Below are positions 41,771 through 51,319 of a stretch of 64,000 bases of DNA, one piece after another. The notes beneath the pieces were generated by a model. It worked only from the letters and a program-made list of their open reading frames with translations. It was not told where the DNA came from and did not search any database. Numbering within the stretch: position 1 is the first letter of the stretch; each line of letters opens with the position of its first letter. A program made the position numbers and the translations under genes. The stretch lies in contig JAHRFE010000026.1 of the NCBI GenBank assembly GCA_019084245.1, forward strand, positions 1 to 64,000. The letters are read 5' to 3'. Source of the stretch: Hoeflea sp. Lineage in GTDB: Bacteria; Pseudomonadota; Alphaproteobacteria; Rhizobiales; Rhizobiaceae.

Positions 41771-43090
41771 TTAAAGCTCCATCAGATCGTCAAGGTCCTG
41801 GTAATCGGGGACAGTCGCGTCAATGAGCTTACCTTCGCGGATAAGTGTTCGGCGGCTTTCGGGGCGGGAGAGAAGTTCGGTCAGGCTGCGGCCGCGGAAC
41901 AGCACGAGGTCCGCGCCGGCGCCTGGCATGAGTGTGCCTGCATCGGAAAGCCCCATGGCGCGGGCCGGATTGGCCGTGACCGCCGCAGGCCAGAAGCCGA
42001 CAGGATGGTCGAAATGCAGGATGCGCGTGGCCTCGCGGTAGACTTCGAGCACATCGAGATCGCCATAGGCATAGAACGGATCGCGGGTGTTGTCGGAGGC
42101 GACGGCGACATTGATGCCGCGCGCGGCCATCTCGTGCAGCAGCGTGACGCCGCGCCAGCGCGGCGTGGTGTTATCAGTGCGCCGGTCCTGCAGATACATG
42201 TTGCACATCGGCAGCGACACGACGGACAGGCCGGCGCGGGCGACCTTGTCGAGCGTCGCCTTGACCGCGTCGTCGGGCTGGCGGGCGAGGGAACAGCAAT
42301 GGCCGACGAGGATCCGGCCCTCGAAACCGTGGCGGAGGGCAGCCTCGGCAATGCGGTCGAGCGAGACGGCGTTCACGTCGTCGGTCTCGTCGGCGTGGAA
42401 ATCGAGATCGAGCCCCAGAGCGGTCGCTTTGGCGAACATCCGGTCGAGAAGTTGATCGAGATCGGGAACCATGTAGGTGACGGCGCCGAGCACGCCCCTG
42501 TGATCGGCGACGATGGCCGCGAGCCGGTCGAACCAGGCTTCATCGCGGGCTTCGTCAATGCCGAACAGGCAGGCGGCCTGCAGCTCGACCCGGCCTTTCC
42601 AGCGCTCGCGGATTTCCGAAAACACCGGCCAGGAGATGTCCTCCTGCGGGGCGACGGAATCGAGATGGGTGCGCAGCGCCTTCGTGCCGTGGGCATAAGC
42701 AGAGGCCAGCGAGAACTCCATGCGCCGCGCGACATCGTCTTCCGACCAGTTGGCGCGGCGGTCCGCACCGACCGTATCGAGCGCGCCCGGGAAGCTTCCG
42801 TTGGGGTTGGGGGCGCGGGGCCAGATATGGCCCTTGTCGATATGGGTGTGGCAATCGACGAAGGCCGGAAAGGCGATACCGCCGCGGCAGTCGATTGCTG
42901 TTCCGGCCGGTGAGGCGTCACCGGCCGGACGAATGGCCGTGATCTTTCCATCTGTGATCTCGATCTGAGCCAGCGCGAAGCCTTCGGTGTCGAAGGACAG
43001 CCCTTCGGCGCCCACAACATGCGCGCGGTGCAGGCGCAGATTGGCGAGCGTGTAGGCGCCGGATGCGGGCAGGGTGATGGAAGTCGTCAC
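41771..43090 (-). CDS. Cytosine-deaminase-like amidohydrolase
   Basis: A 439-residue amidohydrolase of the COG0402 group. Metal ligands are visible in AFVDCHTHIDKGHIWP (HxH), LDFHADETDDVNA (His, with the nearby Glu), GRILVGHCCSLA (His) and NVAVASDNTRDPFYAYGD (Asp). The arrangement matches CodA/creatinine-deaminase-like enzymes acting on heterocyclic amines, but the residues that fix substrate differ enough that the substrate is uncertain. Directly follows the ABC permease gene (1 bp), so its substrate is probably what the transporter brings in. The C-terminal DYQDLDDLMEL is acidic. Confidence 0.88.
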   Translation of the reverse strand: MTTSITLPASGAYTLANLRLHRAHVVGAEGLSFDTEGFALAQIEITDGKITAIRPAGDASPAGTAIDCRGGIAFPAFVDCHTHIDKGHIWPRAPNPNGSFPGALDTVGADRRANWSEDDVARRMEFSLASAYAHGTKALRTHLDSVAPQEDISWPVFSEIRERWKGRVELQAACLFGIDEARDEAWFDRLAAIVADHRGVLGAVTYMVPDLDQLLDRMFAKATALGLDLDFHADETDDVNAVSLDRIAEAALRHGFEGRILVGHCCSLARQPDDAVKATLDKVARAGLSVVSLPMCNMYLQDRRTDNTTPRWRGVTLLHEMAARGINVAVASDNTRDPFYAYGDLDVLEVYREATRILHFDHPVGFWPAAVTANPARAMGLSDAGTLMPGAGADLVLFRGRSLTELLSRPESRRTLIREGKLIDATVPDYQDLDDLMEL

Positions 43091-43957
43091 CTATTGCTCC
43101 TGTTTGAGCGCGCTCTCGTGCCAGCGGTGCAGCACGAGGTGGGAGATCCACGACAGGGTCAGGAAGATCACGATTCCGGTCAGGGAGATCAGGATCAGGG
43201 CGGCAAACAGCCGCGGCGCATTGAGCCGGTAGCCGGCTTCGATGATGCGCGAGGCGAGCCCCGAGGACTGGCCGGCAGTGCCCGCGACGAATTCGGCGAC
43301 GACCGCGCCGATCAGCGCCAGGCCGCCGGCGATCTTCAGACCGCCGAGGAAATAGGGCATGGCGGCGGGCAATCTCAGGTGCCACAGCGTTTGCCAGCGG
43401 GTCGCGCCGTTCAGCCTGAAATAGTCGATCAGGTTGCGGTCGACGGAGTTGAGCCCCAGCGTGGTGTTGGACAGGATCGGGAAAAAGGCGACGATCCAGG
43501 CGCATAGCAAGAGCTTGGTGGTCTGGTCGTCGACATAGATGTTGATCAGTGGAAAGATCGCCACGATCGGCGTGACCTGCAAGACGATGGCAAAGGGAAA
43601 CAGGCTCATCTCGATCCAGCGCGACTGCGTGAACAGCACCGACAGCCCGACGCCGCCGAAGACGGCGAGCGCCAAGGACAGCAGCGTGATCCTGAGCGTC
43701 ACCAGCAGCGAGGAAAACAGCAGGCCTGCGTCCTCGATGAGCGTGTTGAGCACCACGCCGGGCCTCGGCAGGATGTAGCGCGGGATCTCGTTCCAGACGC
43801 AGATGCGGTCCCAGAACCAAATGGCGGCGGCCATGATGATCAGCGGCAGCAGCCAGCGGCCGGTGCGCTCGAGCCTGCGCGAACGTTCGCGCCTGGCTTC
43901 CTCGGCGTCGATCACCACGGGGGGAGCGGCGCGGCCGGGCGTGTCAATGGTCGCCAT
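43091..43957 (-). CDS. ABC transporter permease (NMT1/taurine-type)
   Basis: A 288-residue inner-membrane permease with about six transmembrane helices. The EAA-type cytoplasmic loop for ATPase contact is DYFRLNGATRWQTLWHLRLP. The first 40 residues (to RRLERTGRW) are hydrophilic and the first helix is LLPLIIMAAAIWFWDRI. The ATG at 43957 with GGAGG upstream lies within the end of the ATPase gene (14-base overlap), showing translational coupling; the frame is open far upstream but that part is antisense/overlap. Together with the ATPase and binding protein it forms a SsuABC/ThiXYZ-like importer. Confidence 0.9.
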   Translation of the reverse strand: MATIDTPGRAAPPVVIDAEEARRERSRRLERTGRWLLPLIIMAAAIWFWDRICVWNEIPRYILPRPGVVLNTLIEDAGLLFSSLLVTLRITLLSLALAVFGGVGLSVLFTQSRWIEMSLFPFAIVLQVTPIVAIFPLINIYVDDQTTKLLLCAWIVAFFPILSNTTLGLNSVDRNLIDYFRLNGATRWQTLWHLRLPAAMPYFLGGLKIAGGLALIGAVVAEFVAGTAGQSSGLASRIIEAGYRLNAPRLFAALILISLTGIVIFLTLSWISHLVLHRWHESALKQEQ

Positions 43958-44747
43958 AAGTCTCCGCCTCCAGGTCTTGGGCCGTGGCGTTGATCGCGCC
44001 GACGAGAACATCGGATGTCTTCCTGCACAAGGCCGCGTATTCCGGGGAGGTCCGGAAACTCTTGTTGCGCGGATAGGGCGCATCCACCGCCACCTCATCG
44101 AACACCCGACCGGGCCGGGCGGCCATGACCGTGACGCGGTTGGACAGGAAGACGCTCTCAAACACCGAGTGGGTGACGAAGATCACGGTAAAGCCCCGCT
44201 CGGCCCACAGGTCCAGAAGATCATTGTTGAGCTTGAACCGGGTGATCTCGTCGAGTGCGGCGAAGGGTTCGTCCATCAGCAGGATGCGTGGCCGCGTGAC
44301 CAGGCCGCGGGCGATGGAGACGCGCATCTTCATGCCGCCCGAAAGCTCCCGCGGCACGGCTTTCTCGAACCCCGTCAGATGCACCCGTTCGAGCACGTCG
44401 GCGATCTGCGGCGCGGCCTCCGCGCGCGAGACGCCGCGCAGCCGCAAGGGAAGCCAGACATTGTCATAGACGCTGGCCCAGGGCAGCAATGTCGGCTCCT
44501 GGAAGACAAAGCCGATGTCGTTCTGCTTGAGCGGCGCGCCGCGCCAGTCGACAACGCCAGAAGTGGGCTGAGACAGCCCGGCGATGATCCTGAGCGCCGT
44601 TGACTTGCCGCATCCCGACGGACCCAGAAGGCTCATGAAATCCCCCTCGTTGACGGTCAGATTGACCCGGTCGAGGGCGGTCACGCCCGATGCGAAGGTC
44701 TTGCCGATGGCGTGCAGGATGAGGAGTGGATGGGTCGCGGGGGGCAT
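43944..44747 (-). CDS. ABC transporter ATP-binding protein
   Basis: A 267-residue ATPase: Walker A GPSGCGKST, Q-loop FVFQEPTLLPWASVYDNV, signature LSGGMKMRVSIARGLV, Walker B ILLMDEPFAALDE and switch His in IFVTHSVFE. The Q-loop FQEPTLLPW is the form found in nitrate/sulfonate/taurine and thiamine-precursor importers. It energises the permease encoded downstream. A hairpin with a T tract separates it from the binding-protein gene, so it is likely made at a lower level. Confidence 0.93.
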   Translation of the reverse strand: MPPATHPLLILHAIGKTFASGVTALDRVNLTVNEGDFMSLLGPSGCGKSTALRIIAGLSQPTSGVVDWRGAPLKQNDIGFVFQEPTLLPWASVYDNVWLPLRLRGVSRAEAAPQIADVLERVHLTGFEKAVPRELSGGMKMRVSIARGLVTRPRILLMDEPFAALDEITRFKLNNDLLDLWAERGFTVIFVTHSVFESVFLSNRVTVMAARPGRVFDEVAVDAPYPRNKSFRTSPEYAALCRKTSDVLVGAINATAQDLEAETYGDH

Positions 44748-44777
44748 AAGTTTCCAGATTGCAGGCTTGCCGGATGA

Positions 44778-44808
44778 AAAGGCCCGCGCGGTTATCCCCG
44801 GGCGGGCC
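44778..44808 (-). terminator. Intercistronic hairpin after the binding-protein gene
   Basis: On the minus strand GGCCCGC...GCGGGCC (7-bp stem) followed by TTTTC, between the binding-protein stop and the ATPase start. Partial terminators at this point are common in importer operons and let the binding protein exceed the membrane components. Confidence 0.7.
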
Positions 44809-44814
44809 GTTCCG

Positions 44815-45816
44815 TCATTTCTTCAGGTCGAGCCCGAGGCCGTCATTGACATAATCGAGCGTGTAGGACGCCTTAATGTCGATGCCGTCCTTGACCACGC
44901 CGGCGGCGACCATCTTGGCGTAGAAGCTTTCCATGCGCGCGTCCGTCATGGCGCCAATGCCCATGGTTTCGGTGTCGCCGGAATCGACGATGCCGTATTC
45001 TTTGAGCTTGTCGATCGAAAACGCGATCTGCTCGTCGGTCATGTCTGGATTGTCTTTCTGGATCAGGGCATTGGCGGCTGCATTGTCGCCATAGAGGTAA
45101 TTGTACCAGCCCTTGATCGAACCCTCGACGAAGCACTTGACCGCGTCCGGCTTGCTGTCGATCGTCGCCTGCATCACCTCGATGGTGGTCGAATAGGTGT
45201 CGAAGCCGTAATCGGCGACCAGGAACAGGTTGGGCTTGAAGCCGCCCTCGCGCTCGACGGCGAAAGGCTCGGATGTGATGTAGCCCTGCTGCGCCGATTT
45301 CGGATTGGCGATGAACGGCGCCGGGTTGAAGGTGTAGGGGACGCGCTTACCGGCGTCGAAGCCGAACTCCGTGACCATCCACTGGTAATAGCTCTGGAAG
45401 CCTGCGTCGCCGAGAATGAATTCCTCGGCGTTCTTGAGTTCCTCCCAGGTGTCCAGCCCCTGGCCTGGATGGGTCATGAGCACCTGCGGCTCCTTCTGGA
45501 ACGAGGCCGCGACGACCTTCACCGGGATCTCCTGCTCGACCGCGGAGAAGGCTTCGAGCATGTTGCCGCCCATGTGGAACTCGATCTTGCCGGCGAGCAG
45601 CAATGCGCGGTTGTTCACCTGCGGGCCGCCTTGCGCGATGGTGACGTCAAGGCCGCAGGCCGCATAGGTGCCGTCGGCAACCGACTGGTAGAAACCGCCA
45701 TGCTCGGGCTGCGCCAGCCAGTTGGTGCCGAAAGTGACTTGTTCGGCGGCTGACGCCTGTGCGCCAAAAGCCAGGATGACCGCCAGCGCGGCCGAGGAGC
45801 GAAGAAGAAGCGTCAT
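44815..45816 (-). CDS. NMT1-type ABC substrate-binding protein
   Basis: A 333-residue periplasmic binding protein with a signal peptide (MTLLLRSSAALAVILAFGAQ, cleavage near ASA). The mature protein begins EQVTFGTNWLAQPEHGGFYQ, the NMT1/SsuA-like pattern, with ...AQGGPQVNNRALLLAGKIEF. Relatives bind thiamine precursors (ThiY), hydantoins, pyrimidines, taurine or sulfonates. The presence of a cytosine-deaminase-like enzyme in the operon points to a nitrogen heterocycle. ATG 45816 is used: AAGGGA is 8 bp upstream; ATG 45825 lies against the ribosome site. First gene of the operon, divergent from RidA. Confidence 0.88.
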   Translation of the reverse strand: MTLLLRSSAALAVILAFGAQASAAEQVTFGTNWLAQPEHGGFYQSVADGTYAACGLDVTIAQGGPQVNNRALLLAGKIEFHMGGNMLEAFSAVEQEIPVKVVAASFQKEPQVLMTHPGQGLDTWEELKNAEEFILGDAGFQSYYQWMVTEFGFDAGKRVPYTFNPAPFIANPKSAQQGYITSEPFAVEREGGFKPNLFLVADYGFDTYSTTIEVMQATIDSKPDAVKCFVEGSIKGWYNYLYGDNAAANALIQKDNPDMTDEQIAFSIDKLKEYGIVDSGDTETMGIGAMTDARMESFYAKMVAAGVVKDGIDIKASYTLDYVNDGLGLDLKK

Positions 45817-46092
45817 GATCACCATCCCTTTTGATTTGAGCGGAATTTCCTGTCGAATCCCGTAGGTCGTACAACACTCGTCTCTAGCAATCCCCATGCC
45901 ATGAAGTCCGAGGCCGAGCCGGTCGAGATCGCCTGTGCCGATCTGCCCAAGTGCTTTGCCTCGCTGCGTCTTGCTTGAGCATGTTGCTCAATATTTCATC
46001 TGCGCTCGACGTCGTCACAGCAGATTGACGCATTCCAAGCCGGGATGGAATAGACTAAGAAAACTTTCTGTCATTGAATGGACCGCTGATAC

Positions 46093-46488
46093 ATGACTGC
46101 CGGGATGAAACACCACACGCCGCCTTCGATCCGGGCGCCCTTTGCCCGCTACAGCCATGCGGTGGAAGTACCGGCCGGACACCGGCTGGTGCTTTGCTCG
46201 GGGCAATTGTCGATCACTCTTGACGATCAGATTCCGGAAACCGCCGAAGCCCAGACCGAGCTGTGTTTTGCCAATGTTTCGGCGATCCTGGAATCTGCGG
46301 GCATGGGCTTGGCGGACATCGTCCGGATCAATGCCTATGTCACGGATCGGGCACATTTGCCCGGCTACATGAAGGTGCGGGACCGGCTGTTTTCCGATCC
46401 GCCGCCGGCCTCCACCCTGATGATTGTCTCGGGCTTCGCCCGCGAAGCCTTCAAGGTCGAGATTGAAGTGATTGCCGCAGCTGAATGA
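46093..46488 (+). CDS. RidA-family protein
   Basis: A 131-residue RidA/YjgF/YER057c protein. Features include YSHAVEVPAGHRLVLCSGQL, QTELCFANVSAILESAGMGL and DIVRINAYVTD. Archetypal RidA hydrolyses reactive enamine/imine intermediates using an Arg, but many subfamilies act as amine/ureido hydrolases in pyrimidine (RutC) or other nitrogen pathways. The position directly upstream of a creatininase-family gene and divergent from an importer supports a catabolic role. The ATG at 46093 has only weak AGGA-like sequence upstream. Confidence 0.87.
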   Translation: MTAGMKHHTPPSIRAPFARYSHAVEVPAGHRLVLCSGQLSITLDDQIPETAEAQTELCFANVSAILESAGMGLADIVRINAYVTDRAHLPGYMKVRDRLFSDPPPASTLMIVSGFAREAFKVEIEVIAAAE

Positions 46489-46513
46489 GGCTCGCGGCAC
46501 AGGGAGAATGACG

Positions 46514-47308
46514 ATGACACGGAAAATCTGGTGGGGTGATTTCACCACGCGCGAATTCGACGATCTCAACCCGGAAACGACAATCGCGGTGCTTCCGGTC
46601 GCGGCGATCGAGCAGCACGGGCCGCATCTTCCGGTCTCCACCGACAGTTCCATCATGCAGGGGATGCTCGACACGGTCATCGCCGAGGCGCCGGCCGATC
46701 TCGATATCCGCATCCTGCCGATCCAGTGCGTCGGCAAGTCCAACGAGCATCAGCATGCGGGCGGAACATTGACCATTCCCGCCACGGTCCTGATCGATCA
46801 CTGGGTGGAACTCGGCCATTCGATCGCCCGCGCCGGAATCCGCAAGGTGGTGCTGGTCAATTCCCATGGCGGCAATGAAGAGGTGATGGGCATTGTCGCC
46901 CGCGAACTCAGGGTTCGCGCCAGGATGCTGGCGGTGAAGACCTCGTGGATGCGGTTCGGCCTGCCCGACGGGCTGTTCAGTGCAACCGAAACGGCCTACG
47001 GCATCCATGGCGGCGATGTCGAGACATCGCTGATGCTGCATTTCCGTCCCGATCTCGTGGCGATGGACAAGGCGGAGAACTTCGTCTCGGCCGTCACCCG
47101 CGCCGAAAAGGAGTTCGACCTGCTGCGCCATACCGGTCCGCACGCCTTCGCCTGGATTGCCAGCGATCTTCATGCATCGGGCGCGGTCGGCGAGGCGGCG
47201 CTGGCAACGGCTGCAAAAGGGGAGGCGACAGCGCGTCACCAGGCCACAGGGTTTCTCAATCTGATGAAGGATGTCCGCGCCGCCAGGCTCGACGACTGGC
47301 TGGCTTGA
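46514..47308 (+). CDS. Creatininase-family amidohydrolase
   Basis: A 264-residue creatininase-fold protein. Metal ligands are in VLPVAAIEQHGPHLPVSTDS (Glu, His, Asp) and LVNSHGGNEEVMG (His) with Glu in THGGDVETSLML-like GIHGGDVETSLML. The family includes creatinine amidohydrolase, formamidopyrimidine deformylase and inositol-ring hydrolases. ATG 46514 has GGGAG at proper distance. Co-transcribed with RidA (26 bp). Creatinine itself is a candidate substrate, but the NMT1-type transporter and FAD oxidase would equally fit other cyclic amides. Confidence 0.9.
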   Translation: MTRKIWWGDFTTREFDDLNPETTIAVLPVAAIEQHGPHLPVSTDSSIMQGMLDTVIAEAPADLDIRILPIQCVGKSNEHQHAGGTLTIPATVLIDHWVELGHSIARAGIRKVVLVNSHGGNEEVMGIVARELRVRARMLAVKTSWMRFGLPDGLFSATETAYGIHGGDVETSLMLHFRPDLVAMDKAENFVSAVTRAEKEFDLLRHTGPHAFAWIASDLHASGAVGEAALATAAKGEATARHQATGFLNLMKDVRAARLDDWLA

Positions 47309-47311
47309 CTG

Positions 47312-47332
47312 CGGCGCCTCGTGCAGGCGCCG
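47312..47332. terminator. Hairpin between converging creatininase and PilZ genes
   Basis: CGGCGCC - TCGTGCA - GGCGCCG, a perfect 7-bp stem occupying nearly the whole 24-bp gap between the two stop codons. It has no T run, so it would be a weak bidirectional terminator. Confidence 0.5.
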
Positions 47333-47692
47333 TCAGCTCTTCGGAATGACTGTGATGCGGCCGATCTTCCCGACGATGTCGGGCGTCAGGAGCGTGGTGA
47401 ACTTGACATTGAGCGTGTAGTTGCCTTGCGATCTCGCCTTGCCGTGCACCTTGGAGCCGAGGCCGGGGATGATGATATAGAGATCCTCGACCTTGCTTGG
47501 AAAATAGTCCGACGTGACGAGGCAGCCATCCTCGCTCAGATTGACCAGCCAGCAGGGCACGGCGACATGCTCGTCGGCATGGCGTCTGCGGACATGGGCG
47601 ATCACGGGGCAGTTGGCGTCGCGGCGCGGGTAGACCCGCCTGTTTTCCTTTGCCCCCCCGAGCTGCGTCAGCTCATATCTTTTCGGCTGCAT
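47333..47692 (-). CDS. PilZ-domain protein
   Basis: A 119-residue stand-alone PilZ domain, the best known cyclic-di-GMP receptor fold. The RxxxR element is in ENRRVYPRRDANCPV and the (D/N)xSxxG element is NLSEDGCLV. Both are present, so ligand binding is plausible. Proteins of this size in rhizobia may act on motility or polysaccharide export through protein contacts. It is alone on the minus strand between the creatininase and COQ10-like genes. Confidence 0.87.
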   Translation of the reverse strand: MQPKRYELTQLGGAKENRRVYPRRDANCPVIAHVRRRHADEHVAVPCWLVNLSEDGCLVTSDYFPSKVEDLYIIIPGLGSKVHGKARSQGNYTLNVKFTTLLTPDIVGKIGRITVIPKS

Positions 47693-47933
47693 GGTTCAGT
47701 CCTCACAAAGCCGCAAACTTTAAGCCTCACGATACATGGTTCGGAGCTAACGAAGTGTTTACGGCCCGATGGCCTGGCGCTGACGCTGGTTGCGGACGGA
47801 CCCGGCGATGCGACAAAGGGCACGGGACGTTTTTCCGCAAGCCCCTTGGCGCTGCCCGCTTATTCGATGAATAGTGGCCCGCCGGCCCGGGCCGGGCTTG
47901 AGTTTACAGCCGACAATGTCCAGTTTGAGAATC

Positions 47934-48395
47934 ATGCCAACATATGAAACCACACGCAATGTTCCGCATTCACCCCGCCAGATGTTCGATCTGGTCGCGG
48001 ATGTGGAGCGCTATCCCGAGTTCCTGCCGCTGTGCGAGGCGCTGAGCATTCGCGAGAGCAAGGAGCGTGACGCCAAGACCCTGATGATTGCCGACATGAC
48101 GGTGGGCTACAAGGCCATTCGCGAGACCTTCACCAGCCAGGTGCTGCTCAAGCCGGATGAGCTCGAGATCGACGTCAAATATCTCGACGGCCCGTTCAAA
48201 TATCTCGACAACAAATGGTCGTTCGAACCGCATGGCGAGCGCGGCTGCGAGGTGCGGTTCTTCATCGACTACGAATTCAAGAGCCGGATGCTGGGCATGC
48301 TGATGGGCTCGATGTTCGATCGCGCCTTCCGGATGTTCTCCGAAGCCTTCGAGAAACGCGCCCAGGCCATATACGGCGACGCCGCGGTTTCCTGA
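47934..48395 (+). CDS. Coenzyme Q-binding COQ10/RatA-family protein
   Basis: A 153-residue START-like (polyketide cyclase_2) domain. The sequence MPTYETTRNVPHSPRQMFDL, DVERYPEFLPLCEALSI and the C-terminal KSRMLGMLMGSMFDRAFRMF are typical of bacterial COQ10 homologues, which bind ubiquinone and support respiration; the E. coli relative RatA was described as a ribosome association toxin. The ATG at 47934 follows a weak AGTTTGAGAATC leader and the frame is open to 47874. It precedes the pncC/ispDF pair that runs the other way, the usual rhizobial order. Confidence 0.87.
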   Translation: MPTYETTRNVPHSPRQMFDLVADVERYPEFLPLCEALSIRESKERDAKTLMIADMTVGYKAIRETFTSQVLLKPDELEIDVKYLDGPFKYLDNKWSFEPHGERGCEVRFFIDYEFKSRMLGMLMGSMFDRAFRMFSEAFEKRAQAIYGDAAVS

Positions 48396-48423
48396 AGCCG
48401 TCGGGACCCCGTTCCCGTCAGGG

Positions 48424-48942
48424 CTATGTGGCGCGGCCGATCAGCGCCTCGAGTGCTGCGCGCACCGTCGCCGCGCGGATCAGGTCGCGGCTCCAGGACG
48501 GGTCCCAGCGCAGTTCCACGGCGCTGGTCAGATCGTCCGGACCGGACAGTCCCATCCACACCAGACCGACCGGTTTTTCGGCGGACCCGCCGCCGGGGCC
48601 GGCAACGCCTGTGACCGAAACCGCGAACCCGGCCCGCGAGCGGCGCCGTGCGCCGAGCACCATTTCGGTGGCGACCTGCGGCGAAACCGCTCCGAAAGCT
48701 TCGAGCGTGGCCGGCCTGACGCCCAGCATGTCCTGCTTGGCCTCGTTGGAATAGGTGATGAAGCCGCGGTCGAACACGGCCGACGATCCGGCAATGCCTG
48801 TGATTGCGCCGGCGATCAGCCCGCCGGTGCAGGATTCCGCCGTCGCCAGCATCGCGCCGATGGAAGGGAAGGTGTCGATGATTTCCTGCGCCAGCCGGCG
48901 ACTGTCAGCCCGGAATTCGGCAAGCATGTCGGCCTCGGTCAT
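48424..48942 (-). CDS. pncC: Nicotinamide-nucleotide amidase (CinA C-terminal family)
   Basis: A 172-residue single-domain CinA_C protein, hydrolysing NMN to nicotinic acid mononucleotide in pyridine nucleotide recycling. Motifs are [51 protein letters not shown] and [20 protein letters not shown]. The N-terminal molybdopterin-binding domain of full CinA is absent, as usual for this form. The start codon overlaps the ispDF stop by four bases, so translation is coupled to the upstream gene. Confidence 0.92.
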   Translation of the reverse strand: MTEADMLAEFRADSRRLAQEIIDTFPSIGAMLATAESCTGGLIAGAITGIAGSSAVFDRGFITYSNEAKQDMLGVRPATLEAFGAVSPQVATEMVLGARRRSRAGFAVSVTGVAGPGGGSAEKPVGLVWMGLSGPDDLTSAVELRWDPSWSRDLIRAATVRAALEALIGRAT

Positions 48943-50141
48943 GTCCGCTCTCCAAACACCACGGTGGCTGTGGCAATCGACGCGATGCCTTCGCGACGGC
49001 CGGCAAAGCCGATGGTCTCGTTGGTGGTGGCCTTGACCGAACAGCGGTCGATCGAGATTTCGAGAATCCGCGACAGCGCCGCGCGCATCGCCTGCCGGTG
49101 CGGACCGATCTTCGGCGCTTCGGCAATGATGGTCACATCGGCGTTCATGATCACGCCGCCGGCCTCGCGGACGATTTTCGCTGCGTGGGCCAGGAAGATC
49201 TCCGACGCGGCACCACGCCATTGCGGGTCGGAGGGCGGGAAATGATCGCCGATATCGCCCGCGCCGCAGGTGGCGAGCAATGCGTCGGTCAGGGCATGGA
49301 GACCGACATCCGCATCGGAATGCCCGTCGAGCCGCTGATCGTGCGGGATTTCGACGCCGCACAGCGTGACATGGTCGCCCGGGACCAGCCGATGCACATC
49401 ATAGCCGTTGCCGGTGCGCACGTCGGGGAGCGGCGCTGGCGAAAGTCTTTCGTTGGCCATGGCGATATCCTCGGCAGTGGTGAGCTTGACATTCGACGGG
49501 TGGCCCGGCGTCAGCCGGACGCTCAGACCCGCCCATTCGGCAATCGCGCAATCATCGGTGAAGCTGGTGTCTGACTCTGCCGCGGCCTTCGCATGGGCGG
49601 CGGAGATGGCTGCGAAGTCGAAGCCCTGGGGCGTCTGCGCAGCGAACAGCCCGTCCCGTGGCACGGTGCCTGTGACATCGCCATGGGCGTCGCCGCGCTT
49701 GAGCGTGTCGGCCACAGCGACGGCGGGGAGGGCGGCCAGGCTGCCTGCATTGTGCGCTTCAAGCACGCCGTCAATAATCTCAAGGGTGACGAAGGGGCGG
49801 ACCGCGTCGTGAATCAGCACATGGTTTGGCGCGGTTTCAGCCATCGCCTCGAGCCCGGCCCGAACCGAAGCCTGCCGGTTGGCGCCGCCCGACACCGTGC
49901 GGACGCGATCGGCGCCGGCAATCCCGGCGGTGGCGCTTGCGTAGAGCGCCTCGTCATCGGCATGGATGACCACCACGATTTCGCCGCAAGACGGGTGAGA
50001 CAGAAACGTCGCCAGCGTGTGGGCGATCACCGGGCGGCCGCCGATCTGGCGGTATTGCTTTGGCCCGTCGGCGGGCGAACCGGCGCGTTCGCCGCGGCCG
50101 GCGGCGACAATCACCAGGCCGAATTTTTGTGCAGTGTTCAT
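48939..50141 (-). CDS. ispDF: Bifunctional IspD/IspF
   Basis: A 400-residue fusion of the third and fifth steps of the MEP isoprenoid pathway, a known arrangement in alphaproteobacteria. The IspD half (about 1-235) has the CTP-binding loop [14 protein letters not shown] and [20 protein letters not shown]. The IspF half (from about 240) has [19 protein letters not shown] with the zinc ligands Asp and His, and [20 protein letters not shown]. It is upstream of pncC (4-base overlap) and divergent from dusB. Confidence 0.96.
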   Translation of the reverse strand: MNTAQKFGLVIVAAGRGERAGSPADGPKQYRQIGGRPVIAHTLATFLSHPSCGEIVVVIHADDEALYASATAGIAGADRVRTVSGGANRQASVRAGLEAMAETAPNHVLIHDAVRPFVTLEIIDGVLEAHNAGSLAALPAVAVADTLKRGDAHGDVTGTVPRDGLFAAQTPQGFDFAAISAAHAKAAAESDTSFTDDCAIAEWAGLSVRLTPGHPSNVKLTTAEDIAMANERLSPAPLPDVRTGNGYDVHRLVPGDHVTLCGVEIPHDQRLDGHSDADVGLHALTDALLATCGAGDIGDHFPPSDPQWRGAASEIFLAHAAKIVREAGGVIMNADVTIIAEAPKIGPHRQAMRAALSRILEISIDRCSVKATTNETIGFAGRREGIASIATATVVFGERT

Positions 50142-50302
50142 TTACATCGAGATCCCGCGACCTTAACTCCGCTGGTGTTTAGAGCTTGTGCGGTTTGGAA
50201 AAAAGCTCTTTTGCATTTTTCTCGGCACAGGGCCGAATACAGCTTGGCAAGGCCAACGGACTTGGCTAAAAAAAGGGCAACTGAGAAAGTTGCACGATAC
50301 AC

Positions 50303-51315
<1,013 letters not shown>

Positions 51316-51319
<4 letters not shown>

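Noticed and set aside
45901-45978. 25-codon frame starting MKSEAEPVEIACADLPK
   Set aside because: No ribosome site, no homologue recognised, lies in the divergent promoter region; may be the remnant of a lost gene.
50142-50302. Riboswitch or attenuator before dusB
   Set aside because: No stable conserved structure could be drawn; only short A/T runs and weak repeats.
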